The notes under the pieces are model-generated. The model saw only the letters and a program-made list of their open reading frames with translations, searched no databases and was not told the origin of the DNA. Below are positions 35,866 through 45,298 of a stretch of 64,000 nt of DNA, piece after piece. The stretch's first letter is position 1, and every line of letters starts with the position of its first letter. Made by a program: the position numbers and the translations under genes. The stretch comes from Rudaeicoccus suwonensis (GTDB lineage: Bacteria > Actinomycetota > Actinomycetes > Actinomycetales > Dermatophilaceae): the NCBI RefSeq assembly GCF_007829035.1, contig NZ_VIVQ01000001.1, positions 744,001 through 808,000 of the forward strand, given 5' to 3'.

Positions 35866-36134
35866 TGCTGCACGAGCGATGGGCGCTGAGCGGTTCGGTC
35901 GCTCTGCGGCCCGAACCGTTCGGCGCCCTCGCCTACGACTTCACCACCCGCCACCTCAGCTTCCTGAAGTCACCGGAGCTGGTGGAGGTGGTGCGGTCGT
36001 TGGGCAGCAGCGCCGATGTCGCCGCGGCACTGATCAGCAGCGGCGTCCCCGAGTCCGAATGGTCCAGCTACGAGAAGGCCCTGCGCTCGCTGGCCGACTC
36101 GGGAATGTTGACGACAGAAGGAGTTTCATCGTGA
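35865..36134 (+). CDS. mftB: Mycofactocin RiPP chaperone MftB
   Basis: About 89 residues of PqqD-like RiPP recognition fold. ALRPEPFGALAYDFTTRHLS and FLKSPELVEVVRSLG match MftB. It binds the MftA leader and presents it to MftC. ATG 35865 overlaps the mftA stop, and its own stop overlaps the mftC GTG by 3 bases, so the three are read as one unit. Confidence 0.96.
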   Translation: MLHERWALSGSVALRPEPFGALAYDFTTRHLSFLKSPELVEVVRSLGSSADVAAALISSGVPESEWSSYEKALRSLADSGMLTTEGVSS

Positions 36135-37321
36135 CCGTCATCGCAGCACGTCCCGTCGGTCGGCTGGTCGACCAGTTCGAGCACGGCCTGGACGCTCCCA
36201 TCTGCCTGACCTGGGAACTGACCTACGCCTGCAATCTGTCCTGCGTCCACTGTCTGTCCTCCTCCGGTCGACGGGATCCGAACGAGCTGAGCACCGCCGA
36301 GTGCAAGGAGCTCATCGACACCTTCCAGCGAATGCAGATCTTCTACGTCAACATCGGGGGCGGGGAGCCGACGGTGCGTTCGGACTTCTGGGAGCTCGTC
36401 GAGTATGCCGTCGACCACCAGGTCGGAGTGAAGTTCTCCACCAACGGTTTCCGCATCACGCCGGAACGCGCGCGCTGGCTCGCCGGGACCGATTACGTCG
36501 ACGTGCAGTTGTCGCTCGACGGCGCGACGGCCGAGGTCAACGACCCGATCCGCGGCGCGGGCACGTATGACGCCGTCATCCGTGCGCTGCAGAACCTGCA
36601 CGACGCAGGCATGTCCGGAATGAAGATCTCGGTCGTCTGCACCCGCACCAACATCGATCAGCTCGACGAATTCAAGGCGATTGCAGACAGATTCGACGCA
36701 CAACTGCGGCTGACCCGGTTGCGCCCCTCTGGTCGCGGTGCCGACATCTGGGACGAACTGCACCCGCTGCCGCAGCAGCAGCGTCAGCTCTACGACTGGC
36801 TCGTCGCCAACGGCTCCGATGTGCTCACCGGCGACTCCTTCTTTCACCTGTCCGCGTATGGCGATGCTCTCCCCGGTCTCAACCTGTGCGGCGCGGGTCG
36901 TGTCGTGTGCCTGGTGGACCCGGTGGGGGATGTCTATGCCTGCCCGTTCGCGATCCACGACCGTTTCAAGGCCGGCAACGTGCGCGTCTGCGGCTTCGAT
37001 TCGGTATGGCGCGAGTCCGAGCTCTTCCTGCAACTGCGTGAACCCTCCGGTGGCGGTGCCTGCGCGAAGTGCTCGGCATACGACTCGTGTCGCGGTGGTT
37101 GCATGGCGGCGAAATTCTTCACCGGACTGCCGCTGGACGGCCCCGACCCCGAGTGCGTCAAGGGCAATGCGCCCAGCGCCGGAGACGAGCGGCCCTCGCC
37201 GTCGCAGGACCACTCGCACAAAGGTCCGGTGCGCAATGCGCCAGTACCGGTCACGATCAACCGCCGCCCGCCGCGGTCCGCCTGCGACGAGAACCCCGTC
37301 TCGGAGCTGCTGACGCGATGA
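36131..37321 (+). CDS. mftC: Mycofactocin radical SAM maturase MftC
   Basis: 396 residues. The radical SAM cluster motif CxxxCxxC is Cys34, Cys38 and Cys41 (TYACNLSCVHCLSSSG). The GGGEPTV glycine-rich SAM site follows near 77. The SPASM domain holds further Fe-S cysteines: LCGAGRVVC, VYACPF, then ACAKCSAYDSCRGGCMAAKF. It oxidatively decarboxylates and cyclises the Val-Tyr end of MftA. GTG 36131 overlaps the mftB stop, and its stop overlaps the mftE start. The last 40 residues are an extension rich in Pro and Arg beyond the SPASM core. Confidence 0.97.
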   Translation: MTVIAARPVGRLVDQFEHGLDAPICLTWELTYACNLSCVHCLSSSGRRDPNELSTAECKELIDTFQRMQIFYVNIGGGEPTVRSDFWELVEYAVDHQVGVKFSTNGFRITPERARWLAGTDYVDVQLSLDGATAEVNDPIRGAGTYDAVIRALQNLHDAGMSGMKISVVCTRTNIDQLDEFKAIADRFDAQLRLTRLRPSGRGADIWDELHPLPQQQRQLYDWLVANGSDVLTGDSFFHLSAYGDALPGLNLCGAGRVVCLVDPVGDVYACPFAIHDRFKAGNVRVCGFDSVWRESELFLQLREPSGGGACAKCSAYDSCRGGCMAAKFFTGLPLDGPDPECVKGNAPSAGDERPSPSQDHSHKGPVRNAPVPVTINRRPPRSACDENPVSELLTR

Positions 37322-38056
37322 TGCCGGCCCCACGCCTCGACGTGTTGCGCCTTCCGCAGGCGCAACACATCGAGCAGCCATGGCTGTTGGTGCCCGTGGG
37401 GTCCACCGAGCAGCATGGCCCGCACCTGCCGTTCGGCACCGACACGGTGATCGCCCGCTGCGTCACCGCCCGGGTCGGCGCGCGGCTGCGTGATATGGGG
37501 GGAGCGGGTGATTGTGGCTCCCGCGATCGAGTTCGGAGCCTCCGGAGAGCACGAAGACTTCTGCGGCACGGTGTCGATCGGAACCGAAGCACTGCAGACG
37601 ATGCTGCTCGAACTCGGCCGCTCGGCCACCCGGTGGGCGCGAGGTGTGGTCTTCGTCAACGGCCACGGCGGCAATGTCACCGCTCTCACCGCAGCCGTCG
37701 AGCGGCTGCGCTACGAAGGTCGTGCGGTCGCGTGGGTTCCGGCCGCACCGACGCGTGGCGATGCACACGCCGGCCGCACCGAGACCTCCCTGATGCTGGC
37801 GTTGCATCCGGAGCAGGTCAGTCTGGCCCACTCAGTGGCCGGCCCGACGACGTCGCTGCAAGAGCTGCTGCCGCGGCTGCGCGCCGGCGGTGTGGCCGCG
37901 GTGTCGCCGAGTGGCGTGCTCGGTGATCCGCGCGGAGCGTCGGCGTCCGAGGGTGCCCACCTGCTCGGTCAGGTGGTCGCCGATGTCGTCAACCGACTGC
38001 GGCACGTCAACGTCAATGAGCGCGGAATGCTCTGTGCCACAGAGGTTTCGGTATGA
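37318..38056 (+). pseudogene. mftE: Mycofactocin peptidase MftE with a frameshift in a G6 run
   Basis: Creatininase-fold peptidase that releases AHDP from the MftC-modified precursor. As read, the first 60 residues (LLVPVGSTEQHGPHLPFGTD and on to RLRDM) are in one frame. The rest (GERVIVAPAIEFGASGEHED, FVNGHGGNVTALT, GRTETSLMLALHP, ASEGAHLLGQVV) is in another. The switch lies at the six-G run 37497-37502. Removing one G gives a continuous D-M-G-E-R-V-I-V and a normal protein of about 245 residues with all metal ligands present. It overlaps mftC and the SDR gene by 4 bp. Either a sequencing error, a real mutation, or slippage explains it. Confidence 0.85.
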
Positions 38057-38826
38057 CGCTCGCAGTGGTCACCGGCGCGGCAAGCGGCCTTGGAGCCGCA
38101 GTCACGCACCGGTTCGCGGCGCGCGGCTGGCACGTCCTCGCCGTCGATGCCTGCCTCGGTGACAGCGGGTCGCAGGGGGCGACGACGACCGACCTCGATC
38201 AGGTCGTCGCCAGAGACTCCGGACACGTCACTCCGGCCGTTGTCGACGTGCGCGATCTGGCGCAGTTGCGCGCAGCTGTCGACGCGGCGGTTGCTCAGCA
38301 CGGTCCGCTCGTAGCGGTGGTCGCGGCGGCGGCGATCATCGACGGTGGCGCCGACCAGTGGGACACCGATCCCGAGCAACTGCGACGGTTGTGGGAGACC
38401 GACGTGCTCGGCGTGTGGCACGCAGCGACGGCCTCCGTGCCGCACCTGCTCGACGGCGCCGCGGGTGGTGGCTCGGCTGCGTTCTGCGCCATCGCGTCGG
38501 CCGCAGCGCACCGAGGGTTGTGGCACCTGAGCGCCTATTGCACCGTCAAGCACGCCGTCGCGGGCTTGGTCCAGGGTCTGGCGGCCGATCTCAACGGCCG
38601 GGGCGTCACTGTCACCGGGGTGTCACCGGGGTCGATGGACACCCCGATGCTCGCTGCCACCGCGCGCTTGTACGGCCTCGATGACGTCGCCGACCTCGCG
38701 CGGTCGCACACGACGGGCCAACCGTTGCCGGCAGATGAGGTGGCGGCAGTGGTCGAGGCGGCCTGCACCCTGGGGCCGGCCGTCCACGGCACGGTGCTGC
38801 AGGCGACAGCGGGGTTCTCCGAATGA
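38053..38826 (+). CDS. Short-chain dehydrogenase/reductase inside the mycofactocin operon
   Basis: 257 residues. The Rossmann motif TGAASGLGAAV is at 8-18; the catalytic pair is YCTVK in SAYCTVKHAVAG, with Ser in AIASAAAHRG. VSPGSMDTPML follows as in classical SDRs. Many mycofactocin-coupled SDRs are nicotinoproteins that hold NAD tightly and pass hydride to mycofactocin. This one has no obvious insertion, so that coupling is inferred only from its place between mftE and mftF, with 4-bp overlaps on both sides. The substrate is unknown, perhaps an alcohol. Confidence 0.88.
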   Translation: MTLAVVTGAASGLGAAVTHRFAARGWHVLAVDACLGDSGSQGATTTDLDQVVARDSGHVTPAVVDVRDLAQLRAAVDAAVAQHGPLVAVVAAAAIIDGGADQWDTDPEQLRRLWETDVLGVWHAATASVPHLLDGAAGGGSAAFCAIASAAAHRGLWHLSAYCTVKHAVAGLVQGLAADLNGRGVTVTGVSPGSMDTPMLAATARLYGLDDVADLARSHTTGQPLPADEVAAVVEAACTLGPAVHGTVLQATAGFSE

Positions 38827-40349
38827 TCAAAGCTGCTCTGCCGCAAGGCTTCCGGGTCGGTCTGGTGCCGAGCGTCGTGCGCTGTCACGGCGGTGACGTG
38901 CTGCTGGACACCCACAGCGGCGCGATGACCCGGCTACGCCCACCCGCCTTCGATCTGCTGGCCGACACAGACCAGGTCATCGTCACCGACGCGACCAGCG
39001 GCGCACTCGCCCGCGCGCTGATGCACCGCGGCATGGCGGATCCGTTGTGGTCTGGCACCCCGCAGGAGAACCTGAGTTCGCTGACAGTCGTGATCCCGGT
39101 GCGCGACGGGGCCGAAGCGGTAGCCCGGTTGCTGGATTCCCTGCCGACTGGTCTGGGCGGGGTAATCGTGGTCGATGACGGATCGGTGGATTCGCAACGA
39201 TTGCAGGCAGTTTCAGACGGGTATGCCGCACGTGTCATCCGGCATACGTCATCTCGCGGTCCGGCCGCCGCACGCAACACAGGTGCCGGCGCTGCGGACA
39301 CCGAGTTCATCGCCTTCCTCGACTCCGACGTGGTGCCGGATCCTGCCGCCCTAAACACCCTGTTGCGCGAGATGCGTGACCCGCTCGTGGCCATCGCGGC
39401 GCCACGGATCCTCGACCTACCGGTCACGCGACCGTCATGGCTGACCCGCTACGAGCACGCCCGGTCATCGCTCGACCTCGGAACGCAGGGTGGGCGCGTC
39501 GCACCCGCGACTCGGCTGTCGTATGTCCCCAGCGCGGCATTAGTCATCCGGAGATGTTCTCTCGCGGCGGGATTCGACGAGTCCATGCATGTCGCCGAAG
39601 ACGTCGACCTCGTCTGGCGACTGGTCGCCGGTGGCTGGACCGTGCGATACCAGCCGGCCGCGATCGTGCGCCACGAACACCGGGCGACCTTCGGCCCATG
39701 GCTGCGTCGGAAGGCGTTCTACGGCACCGGCGCCGCACCACTTGCCCGACGACACGGCGACCTCGTCGCGCCGATGCGGGTGCCGCCACTGCCGGCACTT
39801 GCCGTCGTCGCGACGGCGACCCTGACCCCCGTGGGAGCCGGCGTCGGATTCGTAGCAGCGGTAAGCCAACTCGGCATCACGGCATACCGACTCAAGCGCG
39901 ACGGCAACGGGATCGCTGCGGCACCCGTGCTCACCGCGATGAGCCTGGTGAGCACAGCGGCGCAAGGCGCGGCCATGCTCAACCGGCACCACTGGCCGCT
40001 TGCATTGGTGCTGGCGACCCGATCGCGCCGGGTGCGCGCGATCTGGGCAGTCGCAGCGGTCGCCGAAGGGGTCGCCGACCACCGCAGAGTGCGCGCCGAC
40101 CTCGACCTGCCGCGTTATCTGCTGGCCCACCGCCTCGACGACCTGGCCTACGGCGCGGGGGTGTGGTGGGGCGCCATACGTGCCCGGAGTGTTCGGCCGT
40201 TGCTCCCCGCGCTGCCGATCCGACGCAAACGCTCGGCCAACGGCTGCGGCATGCCGAATCCGTCGAACTGCCAACTGAATTCACCCAACCAAGCCGTCCG
40301 CGCTGACGCCTTCGCCGTAGACCCGAGAGAAAAGGACACCCCGAGATGA
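38823..40349 (+). CDS. mftF: Mycofactocin glycosyltransferase MftF (GT2)
   Basis: 508 residues. An 80-residue N-terminal part precedes a GT-A domain: LTVVIPVRDGAEAVARLLDS (from about 86), VVDDGSVDS, the DxD-like AFLDSDVVPD near 170, and HVAEDVDLVWRLVAGG near 255. A C-terminal region with several hydrophobic helices follows (about 310-430), suggesting membrane association. MftF adds beta-1,4-glucose units to pre-mycofactocin. The start overlaps the SDR stop and its stop overlaps mftD. Confidence 0.95.
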   Translation: MIKAALPQGFRVGLVPSVVRCHGGDVLLDTHSGAMTRLRPPAFDLLADTDQVIVTDATSGALARALMHRGMADPLWSGTPQENLSSLTVVIPVRDGAEAVARLLDSLPTGLGGVIVVDDGSVDSQRLQAVSDGYAARVIRHTSSRGPAAARNTGAGAADTEFIAFLDSDVVPDPAALNTLLREMRDPLVAIAAPRILDLPVTRPSWLTRYEHARSSLDLGTQGGRVAPATRLSYVPSAALVIRRCSLAAGFDESMHVAEDVDLVWRLVAGGWTVRYQPAAIVRHEHRATFGPWLRRKAFYGTGAAPLARRHGDLVAPMRVPPLPALAVVATATLTPVGAGVGFVAAVSQLGITAYRLKRDGNGIAAAPVLTAMSLVSTAAQGAAMLNRHHWPLALVLATRSRRVRAIWAVAAVAEGVADHRRVRADLDLPRYLLAHRLDDLAYGAGVWWGAIRARSVRPLLPALPIRRKRSANGCGMPNPSNCQLNSPNQAVRADAFAVDPREKDTPR

Positions 40350-41563
40350 GCCAGCACAAGTGGTTCGAAACCGTCGCGATAGCTCAGGAGCGAGCCAGGC
40401 GTCGGCTGCCCAAGTCGGTCTACAAGGCGCTGATCGCCGGCAGTGAGAAGGGTGTGACGCTCGCCGACAACCAGGCGGCCTTCGCCGAGCTCGGCTTCGC
40501 ACCACACGTGATCGGCGCACCGCCCGAGCGCACCCTGGACACCCACGTGCTGGGGCAGCCGATGTCGATGCCGGTGATGATTTCGCCGACCGGGGTCCAG
40601 GCCGTCCACCCCGAGGGCGAGGTCGCCGTCGCCCGTGCCGCCGCCGCGCGAGGCATCGCGATGGGGCTGTCGTCGTTCGCGAGCAAGCCGATCGAGGAGG
40701 TCGTCGCCGCCAACTCGCAGACGTTCTTCCAGATGTACTGGATGGGCGACCGCGAGTCGATGGCCCGCCGGATGCAGCGCGCCCGTGATGCCGGCGCGGT
40801 CGGGCTCATCGCGACGACGGACTGGTCGTTCTCGAACGGCCGCGACTGGGGCAGCCCGATCATCCCGCAGGCGATGGACCTCAAGACGATCATCACGCGC
40901 TCGCCGGAAGCGCTCGTCCGCCCGCGGTGGTCCGCCCAGTTCGCCCGCACCGGGCGGCCACCGGAGTTGTCGACGCCGAACCTCACCGAGGCGGGAAAGC
41001 CGGCGCCGGGATTCTTCGAGGCGTATTACGAGTGGATGCAGACGCCGCCACCCACGTGGGACGACATCGCCTGGATGGCCCAGGAGTGGGGTGGCACCTT
41101 CCTGCTCAAGGGCGTGTGCCGCGTCGACGACGCCCTGCGGGCGGTCGATGCCGGGGTGTCAGGCATCTCGGTGTCGAACCACGGCGGCAACAACCTCGAC
41201 AGCACACCCGCGTCGATCCGCTGCGTGTCCGCGGTCGCCGACCGGGTGGGAGACCAGATCGACGTCGTGCTCGATGGCGGTGTCCGGCGCGGCAGCGATG
41301 TCGTCAAGGCGCTCGCTCTCGGCGCCCGTGCGACCCTCATCGGCCGCGCGTACCTGTGGGGTCTCGGTGCGGGTGGGCAGGCCGGTGTCGAGAACGTCCT
41401 GGACGTGCTGCGCGGCGGCATCGACTCCGCGCTGCGCGGGCTCGGTCGCGCCGACATCCATGACGTGCAGCGCTCCGACGTGCTGGTGCCGGACGGCTTC
41501 ACCCGCGAACTCGGAGTCGTGCCCGCGCCGGCGAGCGTGCCCGAGCCTGTGGCCGTCGGCTGA
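40346..41563 (+). CDS. mftD: Pre-mycofactocin synthase MftD (FMN enzyme)
   Basis: 405 residues of the FMN-dependent alpha-hydroxy-acid oxidase fold. Recognisable parts are QPMSMPVMISPTGVQAVHPE near 71-90, WGGTFLLKGVCRVDDALRAV with the substrate-side Lys, GISVSNHGGNNLDSTP with the catalytic His, and the FMN-phosphate site VVLDGGVRRGSDVVKALALG. MftD oxidatively deaminates AHDP to pre-mycofactocin, the redox-active dicarbonyl. ATG 40346 overlaps mftF by 4 bp. It is the last gene of the mycofactocin operon here; mftG (GMC oxidoreductase) does not follow. Confidence 0.96.
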   Translation: MSQHKWFETVAIAQERARRRLPKSVYKALIAGSEKGVTLADNQAAFAELGFAPHVIGAPPERTLDTHVLGQPMSMPVMISPTGVQAVHPEGEVAVARAAAARGIAMGLSSFASKPIEEVVAANSQTFFQMYWMGDRESMARRMQRARDAGAVGLIATTDWSFSNGRDWGSPIIPQAMDLKTIITRSPEALVRPRWSAQFARTGRPPELSTPNLTEAGKPAPGFFEAYYEWMQTPPPTWDDIAWMAQEWGGTFLLKGVCRVDDALRAVDAGVSGISVSNHGGNNLDSTPASIRCVSAVADRVGDQIDVVLDGGVRRGSDVVKALALGARATLIGRAYLWGLGAGGQAGVENVLDVLRGGIDSALRGLGRADIHDVQRSDVLVPDGFTRELGVVPAPASVPEPVAVG

Positions 41564-41716
41564 GAGTGGCCGCAACCTCGTCACGCGCCGGTCGTTCGTC
41601 GGGCGTCGGTGCGCGCGCGGATCGAGCCGACCTGGGCCGGTGCTCGTGGGTGTCGTGTCCTGTGACGGAGACAAGTGTGGGTATGTCGCAGGTCACCCGT
41701 ACCCTGGGTGACCGAG

Positions 41717-44140
41717 ATGAGCAGCCTTTTCGACGACCTTCCCCTGCCCGGCTTCCCCGCTGATGCGGCCTCGGCCACTGTGCCCGCTGATGTCGACGAG
41801 CGTGGCGTGCCGACCTGGGCCAGTCTCGCGCGACCTGCCACCAGCGCGGGCGCGGCAACCGGCGGCGGCGCGCGGCATACCGGTCCGTCGATGTCCGACC
41901 CGGACAGCCTCGTCGAAGGGCTCAACCCGCAGCAGCGCGAGGCCGTGCTGCACGAGGGCAGTCCGCTGCTGATCGTGGCCGGCGCCGGCTCGGGCAAGAC
42001 CCGTGTGCTGACGCATCGGATCGCCTACCTGATGGCGGCTCGGCATACTCAACCCGGGCAGATCCTGGCGATCACCTTCACCAACAAGGCTGCGGCCGAG
42101 ATGCGCGAGCGGGTCGAAGCTCTGGTCGGTCCGGTGGCGCGCTCGATGTGGGTGTCGACCTTCCATTCCGCGTGCGTGCGCATCTTGCGACGCGAGGCGC
42201 CGAAGGTCGGTCTGAAATCGACATTCTCGATCTACGACGCCGCCGACAGCCAGCGGATGATGGCGCTGGTCATGCGCGACCTCGATCTCGACCCGAAGCG
42301 CTACCCGCCGCGCTCGTTCAGCCACCAGGTCAGCAATCTCAAGAACGAGCTCATCGACGAGGAGACCTACGCCCGCCAGGTGGGTGAGGGCACGCACCAG
42401 GAGCGCATGCTCGCCGAGGCGTATGCCGCATACCAGCGGCGCCTCCGCCAGGCGAACGCGCTGGATTTCGACGACATCATCATGATGACCGTCAACATCC
42501 TGCAGGCCTTTCCGGATGTGTCCGAGCACTACCGGCGGCGATTCCGGCAGATCCTGGTCGACGAATACCAGGACACCAATCACGCGCAATACGTGCTGAT
42601 TCGCGAGCTGACCGGGCACCAGGTCGACGATCCCGCGATCGGGCAGGTGCCGCCGGCGGAACTGTGCGTCGTGGGTGATGCCGATCAGTCGATCTACGCC
42701 TTCCGCGGCGCCACAATCCGAAACATCGTGGAGTTCGAGAAGGATTACCCCGACGCGCGCACGATCCTGCTCGAACAGAACTACCGCTCCACGCAGAACA
42801 TCCTCGAGGCGGCCAACGCTGTCATCGCCAAGAACCCCGACCGCCGCCCCAAGAATCTGTGGTCCGACGCCGGTCGTGGCGAACTGATCACCGGGTATGT
42901 CGGAGACTCCGAGCACGACGAGGCCGCCTTTGTCGCGCGCACGATCGACCAGCTCGGTGACCAGCACGGCGTCAAGCCCGGCGACGTCGCCGTCTTCTAT
43001 CGCACGAACGCCCAATCCCGTGCATTGGAAGAGGTTTTCGTGCGCGTGGGGCTGCCGTACAAGGTGGTCGGCGGCACTCGGTTCTACGAGCGTCGTGAGG
43101 TCAAGGACGCCCTGGCATATCTGCGTGTGGTCTCCAATCCGGCCGACACCGTCAATCTGCGGCGCATCCTCAACGTGCCCAAGCGGGGGATCGGCGACCG
43201 GGCAGAGGCGTGTGTCGCGGCCCTCGCCGATCGCGAGCGGATCCCGTTCGTCGCGGCGCTGGGCCGGGCCGGGGACGCACCGGGCATCGCGACTCGTTCG
43301 GTGACAGCGATCGGCGCTTTCACTGGTCTGCTCGAATCGTTGCGTGAGGTGCGAGAGGCCGATGGCTCGGGAGTCGGCGACCTGCTGGAGGCAATCCTTG
43401 ACCAGTCCGGCTACCTGGCCGAACTCCGTGCGAGCGCTGATCCGCAGGACGAGACGCGCGTCGAGAACCTCGCCGAACTCGTTGCAGTGGCAAAGGAATT
43501 CGACGAAAACTACCCTGGCGGTTCGCTGGAGGACTTCCTGGAGCAGGTGTCTCTGGTGGCTGACACAGACCAGATTCCCGATGACGATGGCGAGGGCCAG
43601 GGCGTCGTCACGCTGATGACGCTGCACACCGCCAAGGGGCTGGAGTTCCCGGTCGTCTTCCTGACCGGTATGGAGGACGCCGTCTTTCCGCACATGCGCG
43701 CGCTCGCCGATCCGGCCGAGCTGGAGGAGGAGCGCAGGCTGGCGTATGTCGGCATCACTCGCGCAAGGGAACGCCTGCACCTGTCACGCGCCGAGGTGCG
43801 TTCGGCGTGGGGCGCGCCGCAGTACAACCCGCCGTCGCGATTCCTCGACGAGATCCCGTCCACGCTCATCGACTGGCAGCGCGTCACGACGACTGCGACG
43901 CGTCCCTCGTCGACACCTGCGGTGGCGCGTCTCGCTGCGCGCCCGGGAGTGCGCAGTCCCGGCAACCGTCCGGTGATCTCGCTCGATGCGGGGGACCGGG
44001 TCACACACGACTCGTTCGGACTGGGCACGGTCGTGCGCGTCGAAGGCCAGGGTGAACGGTCGATGGCGCACATCGACTTCGGCGGTGACACGGGGGTCAA
44101 GCGTTTGCTGCTGCGGTACGCGCCGGTCGAGAAGCTCTGA
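41717..44140 (+). CDS. pcrA: ATP-dependent DNA helicase PcrA/UvrD
   Basis: About 807 residues, the usual PcrA length. Motif Q/I is LNPQQREAVLHEG then GAGSGKTRVLTHRIAYL. Motif Ia AITFTNKAAAEMRERV, motif II ILVDEYQDTNHAQY, motif III GDADQSIYAFRGA, motif IV EQNYRSTQNILEAAN, motif V VTLMTLHTAKGLEFPVVFLT and motif VI RRLAYVGITRARERL all occur in order. It is a 3'-5' SF1 helicase for nucleotide-excision repair, mismatch repair and replication restart. ATG 41717 is preferred, and the C-terminal Tudor-like end GDRVTHDSFGLGTVVRVEGQ is intact. A 42-bp repeat array begins 10 bp past its stop. Confidence 0.95.
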   Translation: MSSLFDDLPLPGFPADAASATVPADVDERGVPTWASLARPATSAGAATGGGARHTGPSMSDPDSLVEGLNPQQREAVLHEGSPLLIVAGAGSGKTRVLTHRIAYLMAARHTQPGQILAITFTNKAAAEMRERVEALVGPVARSMWVSTFHSACVRILRREAPKVGLKSTFSIYDAADSQRMMALVMRDLDLDPKRYPPRSFSHQVSNLKNELIDEETYARQVGEGTHQERMLAEAYAAYQRRLRQANALDFDDIIMMTVNILQAFPDVSEHYRRRFRQILVDEYQDTNHAQYVLIRELTGHQVDDPAIGQVPPAELCVVGDADQSIYAFRGATIRNIVEFEKDYPDARTILLEQNYRSTQNILEAANAVIAKNPDRRPKNLWSDAGRGELITGYVGDSEHDEAAFVARTIDQLGDQHGVKPGDVAVFYRTNAQSRALEEVFVRVGLPYKVVGGTRFYERREVKDALAYLRVVSNPADTVNLRRILNVPKRGIGDRAEACVAALADRERIPFVAALGRAGDAPGIATRSVTAIGAFTGLLESLREVREADGSGVGDLLEAILDQSGYLAELRASADPQDETRVENLAELVAVAKEFDENYPGGSLEDFLEQVSLVADTDQIPDDDGEGQGVVTLMTLHTAKGLEFPVVFLTGMEDAVFPHMRALADPAELEEERRLAYVGITRARERLHLSRAEVRSAWGAPQYNPPSRFLDEIPSTLIDWQRVTTTATRPSSTPAVARLAARPGVRSPGNRPVISLDAGDRVTHDSFGLGTVVRVEGQGERSMAHIDFGGDTGVKRLLLRYAPVEKL

Positions 44141-44150
44141 ACGCACCTGC

Positions 44151-44444
44151 GAGATGTCGGCATTGGCCGGGACCTGGACGCGGCACGCGCGCGAGATGTC
44201 GGCATTGGTGGGCACCGGGACGCGGCACACGCGCGAGATGTCGGCATTGGTCGGGACCTGGATGCGGCACGCGCGCGAGATGTCGGCATTGGTCGGGACC
44301 TGGATGCGGCACGCGCGCGAGATGTCGGCATTGGCCGGAACCGGCCGTCTTGCCTGCCGCGAGATGTCAGCATTTGCCGCGATTTAGCGACCCCGCCGCC
44401 GCGAGATGTCGGCATTGGTCGCTTCCGCTGAGTGGTTCCGACCA
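44151..44444. repeat. 42-bp tandem repeat array, copy 2
   Basis: GAGATGTCGGCATTGG starts at 44151, 44193, 44235, 44277, 44319, 44361 and 44403: seven units of exactly 42 bp. The first 20 bp of each unit is conserved; the rest is nearly identical in units 1-4 and diverges in units 5-7. An opposite-orientation copy (TTCCGACC then GACATCTGGTGG) follows near 44435-44462. This is the reverse complement of the array at 3256-3530. The 434-bp gap 44141-44574 between pcrA and the lipoprotein gene holds nothing else. Confidence 0.9.
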
Positions 44445-44574
44445 GGACGGACATCTGGTGGCGGGTGTTGCGACGAGGATCGACACCTCGTGGAGCCGGA
44501 CGACGGTGATTTGTTCCTGGGGCGAGGCAACTTTCCGGTGAGTGAAACGTCCTTTCTTGGTGGAGGTGGTCACC

Positions 44575-45291
44575 ATGTGGCAGCACGGATCACGGGATGC
44601 ACGTCGCGGGGCAGATCGGGAAGCCGGATCATCCGGCTCGGTGCGCCGTCCGCGCAGAGGCATGTGGGGCGCGCTCGTGTGCACTGCGATCACTGCGGTC
44701 GCCGTGACCACCCTCAGCAGCTGTGCCGCTCCGCCGAAGGGGTCGCAATCGAAACACAGTGGGCGAGCGGTGTACGTCGTGCGGACGATCCCGCCGCAGC
44801 CGACGGAACGCACGTCTCATGGCGCCTGCGCCGAACCTCTCGATGTCTGGGATTTTTCCGGAGGCGGATCGCCCAATGAACCGGTGATCGCCGTGTCGAA
44901 GAATCCAACATCGGCGCTCGTCTACTGGCTCCCCGGTGGCAACGCCAAACCATGCCAGGTCGCCGCGTCAACGCTGACCGAGCAGCAGGCTCGCAGGTTT
45001 GCAAGGGCGATCGACAAAGACCCGCCGATGGGCAACGGACCGATTGACTGCCCAGCATCAGACGGATCCGCTGCCGAGGTCTACTTCCGATTTGCTGACG
45101 GCACAATCGAACTCGCGGATGTGGACCTGAACGGCTGCGAGCAGGTGGAAGCGCCCGATCGCGATCCAGTCGGCATCGCCACCTTTCATCCAGCCGCATC
45201 GATTCTGCTGGGCTTCGCACCCAAGACATGGCTCGCAGACAACCCCGAACTGGCTGAACGACAACCCAGATCTGGTGCAACAGCGCTGTGA
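44575..45291 (+). CDS. Putative lipoprotein
   Basis: About 238 residues. A basic N-terminus (RRPRRG) precedes a hydrophobic stretch (WGALVCTAITAVAVTTLS) and a lipobox ending LSSC, so signal peptidase II processing and attachment to the membrane is likely. The mature part is hydrophilic with several cysteines (PCQVAAS, PIDCPASDG, DLNGCEQ) that could form disulfides. No family is recognised. ATG 44575 is chosen because GGAGGTGG lies just upstream; GTG 44542 is possible. It converges on the M23 peptidase gene, 7 bp apart. Confidence 0.65.
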   Translation: MWQHGSRDARRGADREAGSSGSVRRPRRGMWGALVCTAITAVAVTTLSSCAAPPKGSQSKHSGRAVYVVRTIPPQPTERTSHGACAEPLDVWDFSGGGSPNEPVIAVSKNPTSALVYWLPGGNAKPCQVAASTLTEQQARRFARAIDKDPPMGNGPIDCPASDGSAAEVYFRFADGTIELADVDLNGCEQVEAPDRDPVGIATFHPAASILLGFAPKTWLADNPELAERQPRSGATAL

Positions 45292-45298
45292 GGACGCG

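Noticed and set aside
43986-44387. Open frames across the pcrA 3' end and the 42-bp array
   Set aside because: Open only because 42 is divisible by three; repeated peptide with no plausible start.
44151-44444. CRISPR array
   Set aside because: Units are 42 bp with near-identical 'spacers' in units 1-4, the repeats are degenerate, and there are no cas genes. A tandem repeat is the better description.
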